From: an uncultured Lachnospiraceae bacterium | GTDB lineage: Bacteria; Bacillota; Clostridia; Lachnospirales; Lachnospiraceae | Assembly (NCBI GenBank): GCA_905234595.1 | Contig: CAJOID010000022.1 | Location: forward strand, 575 to 44,514 | Direction of reading: 5' to 3' | DNA: 43,940 bases | Part shown: one piece after another, positions 35,435 to 42,766 of the stretch | Numbering within the stretch: the first letter of the stretch is position 1 | Layout of the letters: each line of letters begins with the position of its first letter | Program-made: the position numbers and the translations under genes | The notes under the pieces: generated by a model | Told to the model about the DNA's origin: nothing | What the model saw: the letters and a program-made list of their open reading frames with translations, nothing else | The model's database searches: none

Positions 35435-37108
35435 TCAGATATATCCTTCCGCCGTGGTATCTTCGGTAGTGATCTCTATACCGGGAAACATCTGCGATAT
35501 GTCATAGTGCTGCTCTTCCATCTCGCGTCTGTCTGCCGTCAGTGTAAATGCTATATCTACATGCTTGCCCAGGATGCCCTCTATGGCTGACTCAAGCTGC
35601 GCCTTGTTCTCCGCGGAATTGACCCTGGAATAGTTGAGTGCATCACGTGAATCGCCTGCCCAGACCAGCTCCAGTCTGCCATCGGATGTGAGCGAGCGTC
35701 TGGCAGAGCCTATATACATATCAAGAGGCGAACCCACCGCCTCGGTCACGCTGCTCCACTCACGCATGATCCTCTCCACATCTTCGGGAAGTGCCGGCGG
35801 TTTCTCGGCCTTTTTGACAGGGCGCTGCGCGGGCGTGAAGTCACCCGTGGCCAATTTATCCTCTATCGATGTGATCCTCGCCTTCAGATCATCCAGAACA
35901 TATTTATACTCGGATGAGGGCTGTGCCGGGGCTGCCTGCACCGCGGAGGCTGCCGCTTCGGGAGCCGGGCCGTCCTGAGCCGCGCGCGGAGCTATGGCTG
36001 CTGCAGATACTGCCGACATCTCCGGGTGACAGAGGCGGATCAGCGCCACCTCTATGAGGATCCTTTTCTGTGAAGAATAGCGAAGCTGCGACGTGAGTTC
36101 GCTCAACACACGGATATAGCGCATTATCGTGTCCATATCCATGCGGGCTGCCGTAGCATGCAAGGCTTCCATATCCTCGGAATTGATATCTATGACATCA
36201 TCCAGACCGGTATCGGTCTTCGTAAGCATCACGCTGCGGATGTACCATATCAGATCGTTGTTAAACTGCGACAGCTCACGTCCCTGATCCACCACATCCT
36301 GAAGGATGTTCAGCGAAGTGACCACATCCCGGTCGTAGAGTGCGTTCGTCAGCTTATCAAACACGCCCGTATCGACTGCGCCGAGCACATCGAGCGCATT
36401 ATCGTAAGTCAGGCGCTCGCCGAAGTGGAAAGCCGTACACTGGTCGAGGAGCGAGAGCGCATCTCTCATCGAGCCGTCGCCCATTTTGGCTATATACTTA
36501 AGAGCCTTATCCTCTACATCCAACTGCTCTGCATCGCATATATCACGAAGTCTGGCCTGTATGGTATCTATGGTGATCCTGTGGAAATCATACCTCTGCA
36601 CCCTCGACAGCACGGTCGCGGGCAGCTTGTTCGGGTCTGTCGTCGCAAGTATGAATACCACATATGACGGAGGTTCCTCGAGGGTCTTGAGCAGCGCATT
36701 AAACGCGCCGGAACTCATCATATGGACCTCGTCGATGATGTAGACCTTGAATCTCCCCATCGTGGGAGAATACGACACCTCATCTATGATCTCACGGACA
36801 TTGTCCACGCCGGTGTTGGAGGCCGCATCGATCTCGATGACATTGAGTGCTCCGCCGGAAGCTATCGCCTGACAGGTCGGACACTGTCCGCATGGGCTTC
36901 CGTCGACCGGAGACTCGCAGTTCACGGATCTCGCAAATATCTTCGCCACGGTAGTCTTACCCGTACCGCGGGTACCGCAGAACAGGTATGCATGGCCTAT
37001 GCGGTCGGCCCTGATCTGGTTTCGAAGTGTCGTTACAATATGGTCCTGCCCCTTGACATCGTCAAAAGAGACAGGACGGAATTTACGATATAGTGCTGTA
37101 TATGACAT
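35435..37108 (-). CDS. dnaX: DNA polymerase III subunit gamma/tau
   Basis: A 557-residue clamp-loader ATPase. Walker A GTRGTGKTT (45-53), the zinc-binding cysteines (CESPVDGSPCGQCPTC), Walker B/DEAH-like IIDEVHMMS, the sensor LATTDPNKLPATVLSR and domain III are present. Beyond about residue 370 comes a low-complexity Ala/Pro linker and a tau-like tail. The run AAAAAG lies at 35815-35810 within the linker region, but it is preceded by C, so programmed frameshifting to make gamma is not supported. The gene lies 18 nt downstream of pfkA. Confidence 0.96.
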   Translation of the reverse strand: MSYTALYRKFRPVSFDDVKGQDHIVTTLRNQIRADRIGHAYLFCGTRGTGKTTVAKIFARSVNCESPVDGSPCGQCPTCQAIASGGALNVIEIDAASNTGVDNVREIIDEVSYSPTMGRFKVYIIDEVHMMSSGAFNALLKTLEEPPSYVVFILATTDPNKLPATVLSRVQRYDFHRITIDTIQARLRDICDAEQLDVEDKALKYIAKMGDGSMRDALSLLDQCTAFHFGERLTYDNALDVLGAVDTGVFDKLTNALYDRDVVTSLNILQDVVDQGRELSQFNNDLIWYIRSVMLTKTDTGLDDVIDINSEDMEALHATAARMDMDTIMRYIRVLSELTSQLRYSSQKRILIEVALIRLCHPEMSAVSAAAIAPRAAQDGPAPEAAASAVQAAPAQPSSEYKYVLDDLKARITSIEDKLATGDFTPAQRPVKKAEKPPALPEDVERIMREWSSVTEAVGSPLDMYIGSARRSLTSDGRLELVWAGDSRDALNYSRVNSAENKAQLESAIEGILGKHVDIAFTLTADRREMEEQHYDISQMFPGIEITTEDTTAEGYI

Positions 37109-37126
37109 AATAGTTCGTCAGTAGTC

Positions 37127-38200
37127 TCAGTCACCGAAGCTGATACCGATCATCTTGGCTTCCTGGATGATCGTAGCGTCAGGTGACAGCATCTTCAGCT
37201 TACCCGCTACGTCATCGAGCGGAACCTTCACGATCTCACGGTTCTTGTATCCGACCATGAATCCGTATTCGCCGTTTAAGATCAGCTTGCCTGCCTCTGC
37301 GCCGAGACGTGTTGCAAATACTCGGTCATAAGGACAGGGGCTTCCGCCACGCTGTGTATGTCCGGGTACGGTCACGCGGACTTCCTTGCCGGTTTTCTCC
37401 TGGATACGTGCGGCGATCTCATAGGATACCGACGGATAGGGAGAATTCTCCTGCTTCTTGCGCAGGTCCTTCTTGGACAGAGCTGCGTCCTCTTTGGAGA
37501 TGGCACCCTCTGCCACTGCCATGATCGTGAACTTGCTGCCGCGCTTGTCACGGCCCTGGATAGCCTCTACGACCTTATCTATATCATAGGGGATCTCGGG
37601 GATCAGGATGATATCGGCACCGCCTGCCATACCGGCATTGAGCGGGAGCCATCCAACCTTATGTCCCATGATCTCCACGATGAATATACGTCCGTGGCTG
37701 GCTGCGGTCGTATGTATGCAGTCGATGGCCTCTGTAGCTATATCCACTGCACTCTGGAAACCGAATGTCATATCGGTGCCCCAGAGGTCGTTATCGATGG
37801 TCTTCGGCAGAGTAACTACATTGAGTCCCTCTTCTCTCAGGAGGTTCGCGGTCTTATGAGTGCCGTTGCCGCCCAGGATCACGATGACATCGAGCTTGAG
37901 CTTATAGTAGTTCTGCTTCATGGCCTCAACCTTGTCCAGACCGTCCTCATCAGGCTCGCGTATTGTCTTGAAAGGTGTACGGGATGTACCCAGTATCGTG
38001 CCGCCCTTAGTCAGGATGCCTGAGAAATCATGGCCTGTCAGCATCTTGAAATCGCCGTAGATGAGGCCCTTGTATCCGTCTATGAATCCATAGATCTCTA
38101 TGTTCTCACCACTGACATCGAGACACTTAACAAGTCCTCTCATCGCTGCATTGAGTGCCTGACAGTCACCGCCGCTGGTCAAAATACCTATTCTCTTCAT
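37127..38200 (-). CDS. pfkA: 6-phosphofructokinase, PKTIDND type
   Basis: A 357-residue phosphofructokinase, longer than the E. coli form (about 320). RIGILTSGGDCQALNAAM begins the nucleotide site. The phosphoryl-donor loop reads GGNGT (110-114) where classical enzymes have GGDGS, and the catalytic loop reads PKTIDND (132-138) with lysine in place of the ATP-enzyme glycine. The Gly after Asn favours ATP over pyrophosphate, the Lys does not, so the donor is uncertain. The frame is open to a TTG at 38206, but the ATG at 38200 has AAGGAGG 7 nt upstream and is the better start. A promoter lies about 80 nt upstream. Confidence 0.94.
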   Translation of the reverse strand: MKRIGILTSGGDCQALNAAMRGLVKCLDVSGENIEIYGFIDGYKGLIYGDFKMLTGHDFSGILTKGGTILGTSRTPFKTIREPDEDGLDKVEAMKQNYYKLKLDVIVILGGNGTHKTANLLREEGLNVVTLPKTIDNDLWGTDMTFGFQSAVDIATEAIDCIHTTAASHGRIFIVEIMGHKVGWLPLNAGMAGGADIILIPEIPYDIDKVVEAIQGRDKRGSKFTIMAVAEGAISKEDAALSKKDLRKKQENSPYPSVSYEIAARIQEKTGKEVRVTVPGHTQRGGSPCPYDRVFATRLGAEAGKLILNGEYGFMVGYKNREIVKVPLDDVAGKLKMLSPDATIIQEAKMIGISFGD

Positions 38201-38282
38201 ACGCAACCTCCTTATGCATGATCAAGCGGACCGTCCACAGGGACTGAAAATCCGCATGTAAACATATTTACCCACAATCCTA

Positions 38283-38311
38283 ATTATATCCAAAATACGT
38301 AACTTCTACAA
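38283..38311 (-). promoter_or_regulatory. pfkA: Probable sigma-A promoter of pfkA
   Basis: On the minus strand TTGTAG (38311-38306), a 17-nt spacer and a perfect TATAAT (38288-38283). The leader to the ATG at 38200 is about 75 nt and includes AAGGAGG at 38214-38208. It may serve dnaX, ybaB and recR as well, since no terminator is seen between these genes. Confidence 0.7.
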
Positions 38312-38358
38312 TGACAAATACCGCCTCTACGCTGTAGCCGCCGGCGGGCATAAGATAT

Positions 38359-38387
38359 TTGACTAAACCCGCAAAATACTATATTAT
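38359..38387 (+). promoter_or_regulatory. Sigma-A promoter in front of the broken tRNA-Ser
   Basis: TTGACT at 38359-38364, a 17-nt spacer and TATTAT at 38382-38387, giving a start about 38 nt before the orphan tRNA half at 38432. It probably drove the original chromosomal tRNA-Ser gene. No terminator is seen before the intact tRNA at 38631, so transcription could run on and serve that gene. Confidence 0.72.
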
Positions 38388-38431
38388 TGGGAAGTGTCAT
38401 ACGTGCGGGATACCGCGCCTGACGCATATCA

Positions 38432-38471
38432 GGAGACGTATCGAAGTGGTCATAACGGGGCGCACTCGAAA
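38432..38471 (+). pseudogene. Orphan 5' half of a tRNA-Ser gene
   Basis: These 40 bases match the first 41 bases of the intact tRNA-Ser downstream through the anticodon loop (CTCGAAA), with two substitutions: GGAGACG instead of GCAGACG in the acceptor stem and T instead of C in the D loop. The match stops at 38471 and the 3' half (variable arm, T arm, acceptor) is absent. The break in the anticodon loop is a usual crossover point for tyrosine recombinases, so this is most likely the chromosomal side of an attL junction. Confidence 0.8.
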
Positions 38472-38630
38472 ACTAATTGCTTTTTGGAGTAGCCGTAGCT
38501 GCAAACCATTGATTTTACTGAACTTTTGATAATTTAATTTTTGTGAAAACGCTTTGTTCTCTCCTGTAGTTCTCTCCTTTCTCCGAAACTCACCCGAGAG
38601 ATTAAAGGAAGAACATGCTTTTCAATATAA
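38472..38630. other. Spacer between the tRNA half and the intact tRNA, probable element end
   Basis: No ORF of note. The stretch is AT-rich (for example 38521-38550) and carries two copies of GTTCTCTCC at 38556-38564 and 38569-38577, then CTCCTTTCTCC at 38574-38584, all of which recur beyond the tRNA. It is best read as the left end of the integrated element with recombinase arm-type sites. Confidence 0.5.
38556..38584. repeat. Left pair of 9-bp repeats (GTTCTCTCC), candidate integrase arm sites
   Basis: GTTCTCTCC occurs twice, at 38556-38564 and 38569-38577, separated by 4 bp. The reverse complement GGAGAGAAC occurs twice on the other side of the tRNA (38760-38768 and 38770-38778). CTCCTTTCTCC (38574-38584) recurs in direct orientation at 38778-38788. 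Confidence 0.7.
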
Positions 38631-38716
38631 GCAGACGTATCGAAGCGGTCATAACGGGGCGCACTCGAAATGCGTTTGCCCTCCGGGGCACGAGGGTTCG
38701 AATCCCTCCGTCTGCG
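38631..38716 (+). tRNA. tRNA-Ser, anticodon CGA
   Basis: An 86-base cloverleaf can be drawn. Acceptor GCAGACG pairs with CGTCTGC. The D arm has GG in its loop, and the anticodon stem GCGCA/TGCGT closes the loop CTCGAAA with anticodon CGA. There is a long class II variable arm (TGCCC/GGGCA), and the T arm is GAGGG-TTCGAAT-CCCTC. The discriminator is G, as expected for serine, and CCA is not encoded. It reads UCG codons. A strong terminator follows directly. It lies between the orphan tRNA half and the integrase gene, so it may be carried by the element and replace the disrupted chromosomal copy. Confidence 0.93.
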
Positions 38717-38719
38717 CGC

Positions 38720-38758
38720 TTTGGAGGAGTTTTTAGTAGCTCCTCCAAACATATTTTT
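38720..38758 (+). terminator. Rho-independent terminator after tRNA-Ser
   Basis: A 10-bp stem (TTTGGAGGAG at 38720-38729 and CTCCTCCAAA at 38740-38749) with a 10-nt loop, followed by CATATTTTT. It sits 3 nt after the tRNA. Confidence 0.85.
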
Positions 38759-38759
38759 A

Positions 38760-38788
38760 GGAGAGAACAGGAGAGAACTCCTTTCTCC
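38760..38788. repeat. Right pair of 9-bp repeats (GGAGAGAAC), candidate integrase arm sites
   Basis: GGAGAGAAC twice, at 38760-38768 and 38770-38778, one base apart, in inverted orientation to the left pair. The tRNA lies between the two pairs. Placement next to the integrase gene suggests arm-type recombinase binding sites. Confidence 0.7.
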
Positions 38789-38841
38789 AAACAGCTTGTC
38801 GGGCTTTTAGCAGATGCTGTGGTAGGTGCTTGCTATAAGCC

Positions 38842-40062
38842 TTACGATTCAGAAGTGGCCGCGTCTTCGGACGTAGCCTCTTCTTTTTTGTTTACGGTTA
38901 CATTTTCAGCACTCAATCCAAGAGTCCTGACCATTGAAGCCATGGTGCTTTTCTTCGTATCGCTTGTGAGATGGGAGTATCTGTTTGCCGTGGTTGAAAA
39001 ATCACTGTGACCAAGCCACTCCTGAATTTCCTTCATGTTAACCCCAAGCTGGCATAACGCACTTCCTGCAGAATGTCTGGTATCGTGAAAGCGTATCTCC
39101 TTTAAGCCGTTCTTGCGAAGTATTGCCTTGAAGTGGCGACTCACACGCTCCGGATCATACAGATAGCCCATTGTGTCAACAAAGACATACTCTTCGTCCT
39201 CTTTATGATAAGAGCGCCCGCAGAGCTTTCTGTTTGCCTCCTGCTGTTCCTTCATTGTAAGCAATTCATCCCGGAACATATCAAACAGAGGCATGGTCCG
39301 ATAACTTGCCATACGCTTTGGCCTGTCCTTTTTTACAATGATCTTCTGTCCGTCGACACGCGCCTTAGTGACCACATGTCGGATCACAAAGGTATTGTCA
39401 TCGAAATTGATCGCCGACCACTTCAGGCCGATAGCCTCGCTCTTACGAAGTCCATAGAAGCATGCCATCTGGATCAGCAGTTCCATTTCGTCACCCTTGA
39501 TGCACTTGAACAGATCAGCCAGTTCCTCCGCTGTATAATACTCGGGTATAAATGCCTGATTTCTCGGCAATGTCACACGATCCGAGGGGTTGTAAAGGAT
39601 CAGTTCCAAATTAACCGCCCATTCAAGAGCCTCGTGGATAATTGCGTGATAGTGCTTAATCGTCGCAGGCTTTACGCGTTCACTTTGCATCGTGTAAAAG
39701 TCCTGAATATGCTTCGGCTTCAGATTCGCCAACGTCACTCCAATTTCTTTGAAATACGGATACACTCTGCTCTCCAGCATACCCTGGTAGCTCGAGTACG
39801 TCGTCAGTTCAATATTGCCCTTGACTGCCGGAAGCCATTGATGCTTCAGAAATTCGGCAAACAAAACATCCGCATCCCTTGCCTCCGCAGGTGACACAAA
39901 TTTACGCCGTTCCTCCACCAAGATGGCTTCCGCCTTCTTTTTGTTGCCCTTTTCGGGCAACCCGGTAGAGATCCACTTGGTCTTTCGCTTCCCCAGCTCG
40001 TCATTGAAGCTGAGGACACAGTAGTAATAGCCTTTCTTTACTGAAAGGTGTCCTGATACCAT
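38842..40062 (-). CDS. Tyrosine site-specific recombinase (Tn916-type integrase)
   Basis: About 406 residues. A short N-terminal arm-binding domain (SVKKGYYYCVLSFNDELGKRK) is followed by a SAM-like core-binding domain and the catalytic domain. This has Arg in YGLRKSEAIGLKW, His-x2-Arg in FHDTRHSAG, His in WLGHSDFSTTANRYSH and the Tyr of the same stretch. The frame is open to 40173, but the ATG at 40062 has GGGAGG 9 nt upstream and avoids overlap with the excisionase gene. It reads toward the tRNA-Ser gene, the classical arrangement for elements integrated in a tRNA. It should catalyse integration and, with the small HTH protein, excision. Confidence 0.95.
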   Translation of the reverse strand: MVSGHLSVKKGYYYCVLSFNDELGKRKTKWISTGLPEKGNKKKAEAILVEERRKFVSPAEARDADVLFAEFLKHQWLPAVKGNIELTTYSSYQGMLESRVYPYFKEIGVTLANLKPKHIQDFYTMQSERVKPATIKHYHAIIHEALEWAVNLELILYNPSDRVTLPRNQAFIPEYYTAEELADLFKCIKGDEMELLIQMACFYGLRKSEAIGLKWSAINFDDNTFVIRHVVTKARVDGQKIIVKKDRPKRMASYRTMPLFDMFRDELLTMKEQQEANRKLCGRSYHKEDEEYVFVDTMGYLYDPERVSRHFKAILRKNGLKEIRFHDTRHSAGSALCQLGVNMKEIQEWLGHSDFSTTANRYSHLTSDTKKSTMASMVRTLGLSAENVTVNKKEEATSEDAATSES

Positions 40063-40141
40063 ATCATATCGCCTCCCTTCCATGGTAATCAATAATTTCA
40101 ACATGCTCTTTTTGTTCATTTTCCCTGTGAACGGTTCTTCA

Positions 40142-40351
40142 TCATGAAGCCAGATGAAGATATTTAAGAACATATAGCTTGGGTATCTTATATATGTGTC
40201 CGATACGCAAGCTTTCTATCTGCTTATCCTTAAGCAGCTTGTATGCGGTAGCCGTGCTGATATGCAGCATCCGGCACAGATCACCTACCGATACCACATC
40301 CGGATAATCCGAGAAAACAGCGTTGTTTTCTGTCTGTAATGTCATTTCCAT
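40142..40351 (-). CDS. Excisionase-like small HTH protein
   Basis: A 69-residue protein with a MerR-like winged helix: VSVGDLCRMLHISTATAYKLL as the helix-turn-helix and IESLRIGHIYKIPKLYVLKYL as the wing, the usual layout of helix_turn_helix-17/excisionase proteins. It lies just upstream of the integrase gene and on the same strand. GGAGG stands 5 nt before the ATG, and a near-consensus promoter lies further upstream. It probably directs excision and may also repress the divergent promoter region. Confidence 0.85.
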   Translation of the reverse strand: MEMTLQTENNAVFSDYPDVVSVGDLCRMLHISTATAYKLLKDKQIESLRIGHIYKIPKLYVLKYLHLAS

Positions 40352-40411
40352 AGTGTCCTCCTTTCTGTCAAGATTTGTATTTGCTTTTCGTTTTTATCTT
40401 GCGACAGGTTT

Positions 40412-40440
40412 ATCATATATTACCATTTGCTCTTTGTCAA
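40412..40440 (-). promoter_or_regulatory. Strong promoter of the excisionase/integrase genes
   Basis: On the minus strand a perfect TTGACA (40440-40435), a 17-nt spacer and TATGAT (40417-40412). Transcription would start near 40405, about 55 nt before the excisionase ATG. Confidence 0.82.
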
Positions 40441-40450
40441 GATAATTTTC

Positions 40451-40479
40451 TTGAAAATATTTTTATTTTGTGATATCTT
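40451..40479 (+). promoter_or_regulatory. Probable promoter of the DUF6076-like gene
   Basis: TTGAAA at 40451-40456, a 17-nt spacer and TATCTT at 40474-40479 preceded by TGA, an extended -10. The leader to the ATG at 40535 is about 50 nt. Confidence 0.55.
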
Positions 40480-40534
40480 GTTTTCAGATGCCCCGGAAAG
40501 CGGGGATTATGTCACACGAAAGGTGAGAAAAACT

Positions 40535-41740
40535 ATGAATATATATTCTTTGGAGTTTATAAAATCTTCTTATGAGCTTACAGGAGTGCACTATGTTCTC
40601 CGAGCAGACCGTCATGAAGAATCCTTATATTTATCCTATAAAGAGAATACAGATAACAGCAAAGAAAAAAAGCATTATTTTACACACAACGCCCCCTTGC
40701 TGTCATCCTGGATGCAGGTTTTGGATTACGGTGCTGCAGATGATGTCAAAAGTGAGGTTGCCTTTCAAAAACTGAAAAAAATACGGGATATCCTTCCGGT
40801 AAAAAAAATAAAAGATCCCGCAAAACTGGCAAATTACCTTGAGAAGCTATCCGCTGATCAGATAACAGAAATGATCGAGTCGGTCTTAAAGATACTTAAG
40901 GAAGCATTCGAACTGCGTCCTTCACTTGCCTTCCTCTATAAAGATTTTTACACTATCCTAAGCCTTCTTATGGATTATCAGCAGAATCGTTCCACTCCGG
41001 GTGAAATAGCTTCAAGCTTAGATATGTTGCTATTTTCCCTGTGGAATGATATTGATAATCTGTCAGAAGAATATGACTCTGCAAAGGAGTATTGTGAAGC
41101 CGTATTCCTTACCGAAAATACTCCGGGCTCATACTTAAGCACAGAGAATCTGGCATCTCTGTACCATAATTATTGTATGGAAAGCGGAAAGACTGATTTC
41201 TCCGTAGATTTTGGCGAGCGGATCGCTTTCAGTATGATCCCCGTTGAGAATATGTCCTGGAAGTCATACCTTGAAAAACACAAGGGACAGTATCAACCAT
41301 CCAATGAAAAATCAGAACAATACAGCATTTATGCCTTTGCCCAGTTTCTTCACATCGGTATAGATCATATGATCTCCTCCGATAGTGTTCTGCGTATATG
41401 TAAGCTGTGCGGAGGTTATTTCCGGATCAAGTATTCGTCATCTCAGGAATACTGCACGCGCCTGTACGGAGACACCAAGGCCGCCTGCAACGAGTATGCC
41501 AGCAGAAAATCATATAAAGAGAAGCTCTTTCAGCATCCGATCCATCAAGAGTTCACCAAAGCATATAACAAGCTGTATGGACGGATCCGCCGGGGCAAGC
41601 TCCCCGCCGACACTCCGCTCATGGATCAGCTTAAGAAGCTGCATGACGAATACTGCGAAAAATATGAGAACACCCACCACAAGGACCGCGAGGCGGTCTG
41701 GAAAGAATATATAGAGAAAAATAAGGAGCTGCTGGCTTGA
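40535..41740 (+). CDS. DUF6076-like protein with C-terminal cysteine motif
   Basis: A 401-residue soluble protein, mostly alpha-helical by composition. The C-terminal third carries ICKLCGGYFRIKYSSSQEYC, a C-x2-C...C pattern suggesting a zinc-binding knuckle. A basic helical region follows (KAYNKLYGRIRRGKLP) and a charged tail. This tail resembles the DUF6076 proteins found on Lachnospiraceae mobile elements. The frame is open from 40427, but the ATG at 40535 has AGGTGAG about 7 nt upstream. It is transcribed divergently from the excisionase-like gene and followed by its own terminator. Function is unknown; a nucleic-acid-binding role for the C-terminus is a guess. Confidence 0.82.
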   Translation: MNIYSLEFIKSSYELTGVHYVLRADRHEESLYLSYKENTDNSKEKKHYFTHNAPLLSSWMQVLDYGAADDVKSEVAFQKLKKIRDILPVKKIKDPAKLANYLEKLSADQITEMIESVLKILKEAFELRPSLAFLYKDFYTILSLLMDYQQNRSTPGEIASSLDMLLFSLWNDIDNLSEEYDSAKEYCEAVFLTENTPGSYLSTENLASLYHNYCMESGKTDFSVDFGERIAFSMIPVENMSWKSYLEKHKGQYQPSNEKSEQYSIYAFAQFLHIGIDHMISSDSVLRICKLCGGYFRIKYSSSQEYCTRLYGDTKAACNEYASRKSYKEKLFQHPIHQEFTKAYNKLYGRIRRGKLPADTPLMDQLKKLHDEYCEKYENTHHKDREAVWKEYIEKNKELLA

Positions 41741-41763
41741 CTCCACAGCTCCTTATTTCTTTC
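41721..41763 (+). terminator. Rho-independent terminator of the DUF6076-like gene
   Basis: An 11-bp perfect stem, ATAAGGAGCTG (41721-41731) and CAGCTCCTTAT (41746-41756), followed by TTCTTTC. The left arm and loop include the last codons and the stop. Confidence 0.82.
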
Positions 41764-41882
41764 CCGGTATACATTTATAACACCAACAGTCCGCTAATAC
41801 ACTATCAGCCAAGTATACCTGATGTCCTCAACAGGATGAGAAAAAGCAACAGGCAAAAGGGGAAATAATCCAATAACTGATC

Positions 41883-41922
41883 TTAAAAAACTCTGGACCG
41901 ATATATCGTCAGCCCAGAGTTT
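41883..41922 (-). terminator. Rho-independent terminator of the minus-strand array
   Basis: AAACTCTGG (41888-41896) and CCAGAGTTT (41914-41922) form a 9-bp stem. On the minus strand it is followed by a run of T. It lies 14 bp after the stop of the gene at 41936 and marks the end of that operon. The 120 bp between this and the converging terminator hold nothing recognisable. Confidence 0.8.
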
Positions 41923-41935
41923 CTATATTATTTAA

Positions 41936-42766
41936 CTACCCTTTCTCCGCATAGACGCTTTTATTTAGCGGAACATAATATGCCTCTTCAGCACGCTTCA
42001 TCATTTTTTCATAATACAGACTTGGTATTCCGTGCGTATTACCGACTTCCTGAATTCTACCACTCTTATTTATCTCACATTTTGTCCCATTTATAGTAAA
42101 TGAACGATTCAGATCAACGCCTCTATCTTGCAAAAAGCCGATAATATATTGCATATCTTCATCATTAATGCTTCCGGCCGTCCACTGCTGATCTGCGAAT
42201 CTAATGAAGAATTCAAGGGAACCACGCAGATGTTCAATATAGTATGGGTAGTTTGTATCCCCGCCATTTCCTATAATCTCAATGCCATCTTTTTTTATCT
42301 CAAAAGCGTAATCATTGTCTATATTATATGTGTCACCTACTGCAATATTCATACAGTTTTCTTCCGGATCATAATCCTTATGGGTGATAGTTTTGAAAGG
42401 AAGAGAACTCATTTCTTCTAATTCCTGTCGCGAAAGGAGTCCCCCTGTATGCCCAGTACATATTAGCTTACCATCAAAATATGTTTTTGTCGTCTCAACA
42501 TCCTCTGATACCCACGATACTTCATACAATCTTTTGCTATCATCGAGCGGATTATTTATTCTTTTATGCTCTATTTCTTTTATCACACGGCTAATGTCGG
42601 ACTTTTTCCTGCTATCAAGGCAATTCAGTTCCGTTGAATCCCTTGCTGCCAGTTCGTCATTGAAAAAAAGAACAAACTCATCATTCCTTCCATCCTTTGA
42701 TGATAGTTTTTTCGTTTCCGGATTGTAATAGTATGCGTATGTATTTCCAATCATACTACAATTCAT
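41936..42766 (-). CDS. Unrecognised soluble protein, last gene of the array
   Basis: A 276-residue hydrophilic protein without signal peptide or membrane segments. It begins near MIGNTYAYYYNPETKKLSSK and has a charged middle (RKKSDISRVIKEIEHKRI) and a C-terminal half with alternating strands. I do not recognise the family. The ATG at 42766 has GGGAGG 10 nt upstream and overlaps the end of the preceding frame by 11 nt. An alternative start is the Met four codons later. Lower GC than the polysaccharide locus. It shares its operon with the two frames to its right. Confidence 0.7.
   Translation of the reverse strand: MNCSMIGNTYAYYYNPETKKLSSKDGRNDEFVLFFNDELAARDSTELNCLDSRKKSDISRVIKEIEHKRINNPLDDSKRLYEVSWVSEDVETTKTYFDGKLICTGHTGGLLSRQELEEMSSLPFKTITHKDYDPEENCMNIAVGDTYNIDNDYAFEIKKDGIEIIGNGGDTNYPYYIEHLRGSLEFFIRFADQQWTAGSINDEDMQYIIGFLQDRGVDLNRSFTINGTKCEINKSGRIQEVGNTHGIPSLYYEKMMKRAEEAYYVPLNKSVYAEKG

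Larger units (their letters stand above)
40368..40480. promoter_or_regulatory. Divergent promoter region with repeated TCAAGAT/ATCTTG motifs
   Basis: AT-rich intergenic region between the excisionase-like gene and the divergent DUF6076-like gene. The motif TCAAGAT or its complement occurs at 40368-40374, 40396-40401 (ATCTTG), 40437-40443 and 40475-40480 (ATCTTG), with a related TCTTGA at 40449-40454. Copies overlap the -35 of the minus-strand promoter and the -10 of the plus-strand promoter, the position expected of operators. Confidence 0.5.

Noticed and set aside
35808-35816. AAAAAG run in the dnaX linker as a programmed -1 frameshift site
   Set aside because: In frame it reads C AAA AAG, so the heptamer lacks the first A needed for tandem slippage, and no clear stimulatory stem-loop is seen.
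38534-38790. Short minus-strand frames across the tRNA-Ser gene
   Set aside because: They are translations of the tRNA complement and flanking repeats; the tRNA fold explains the conservation.
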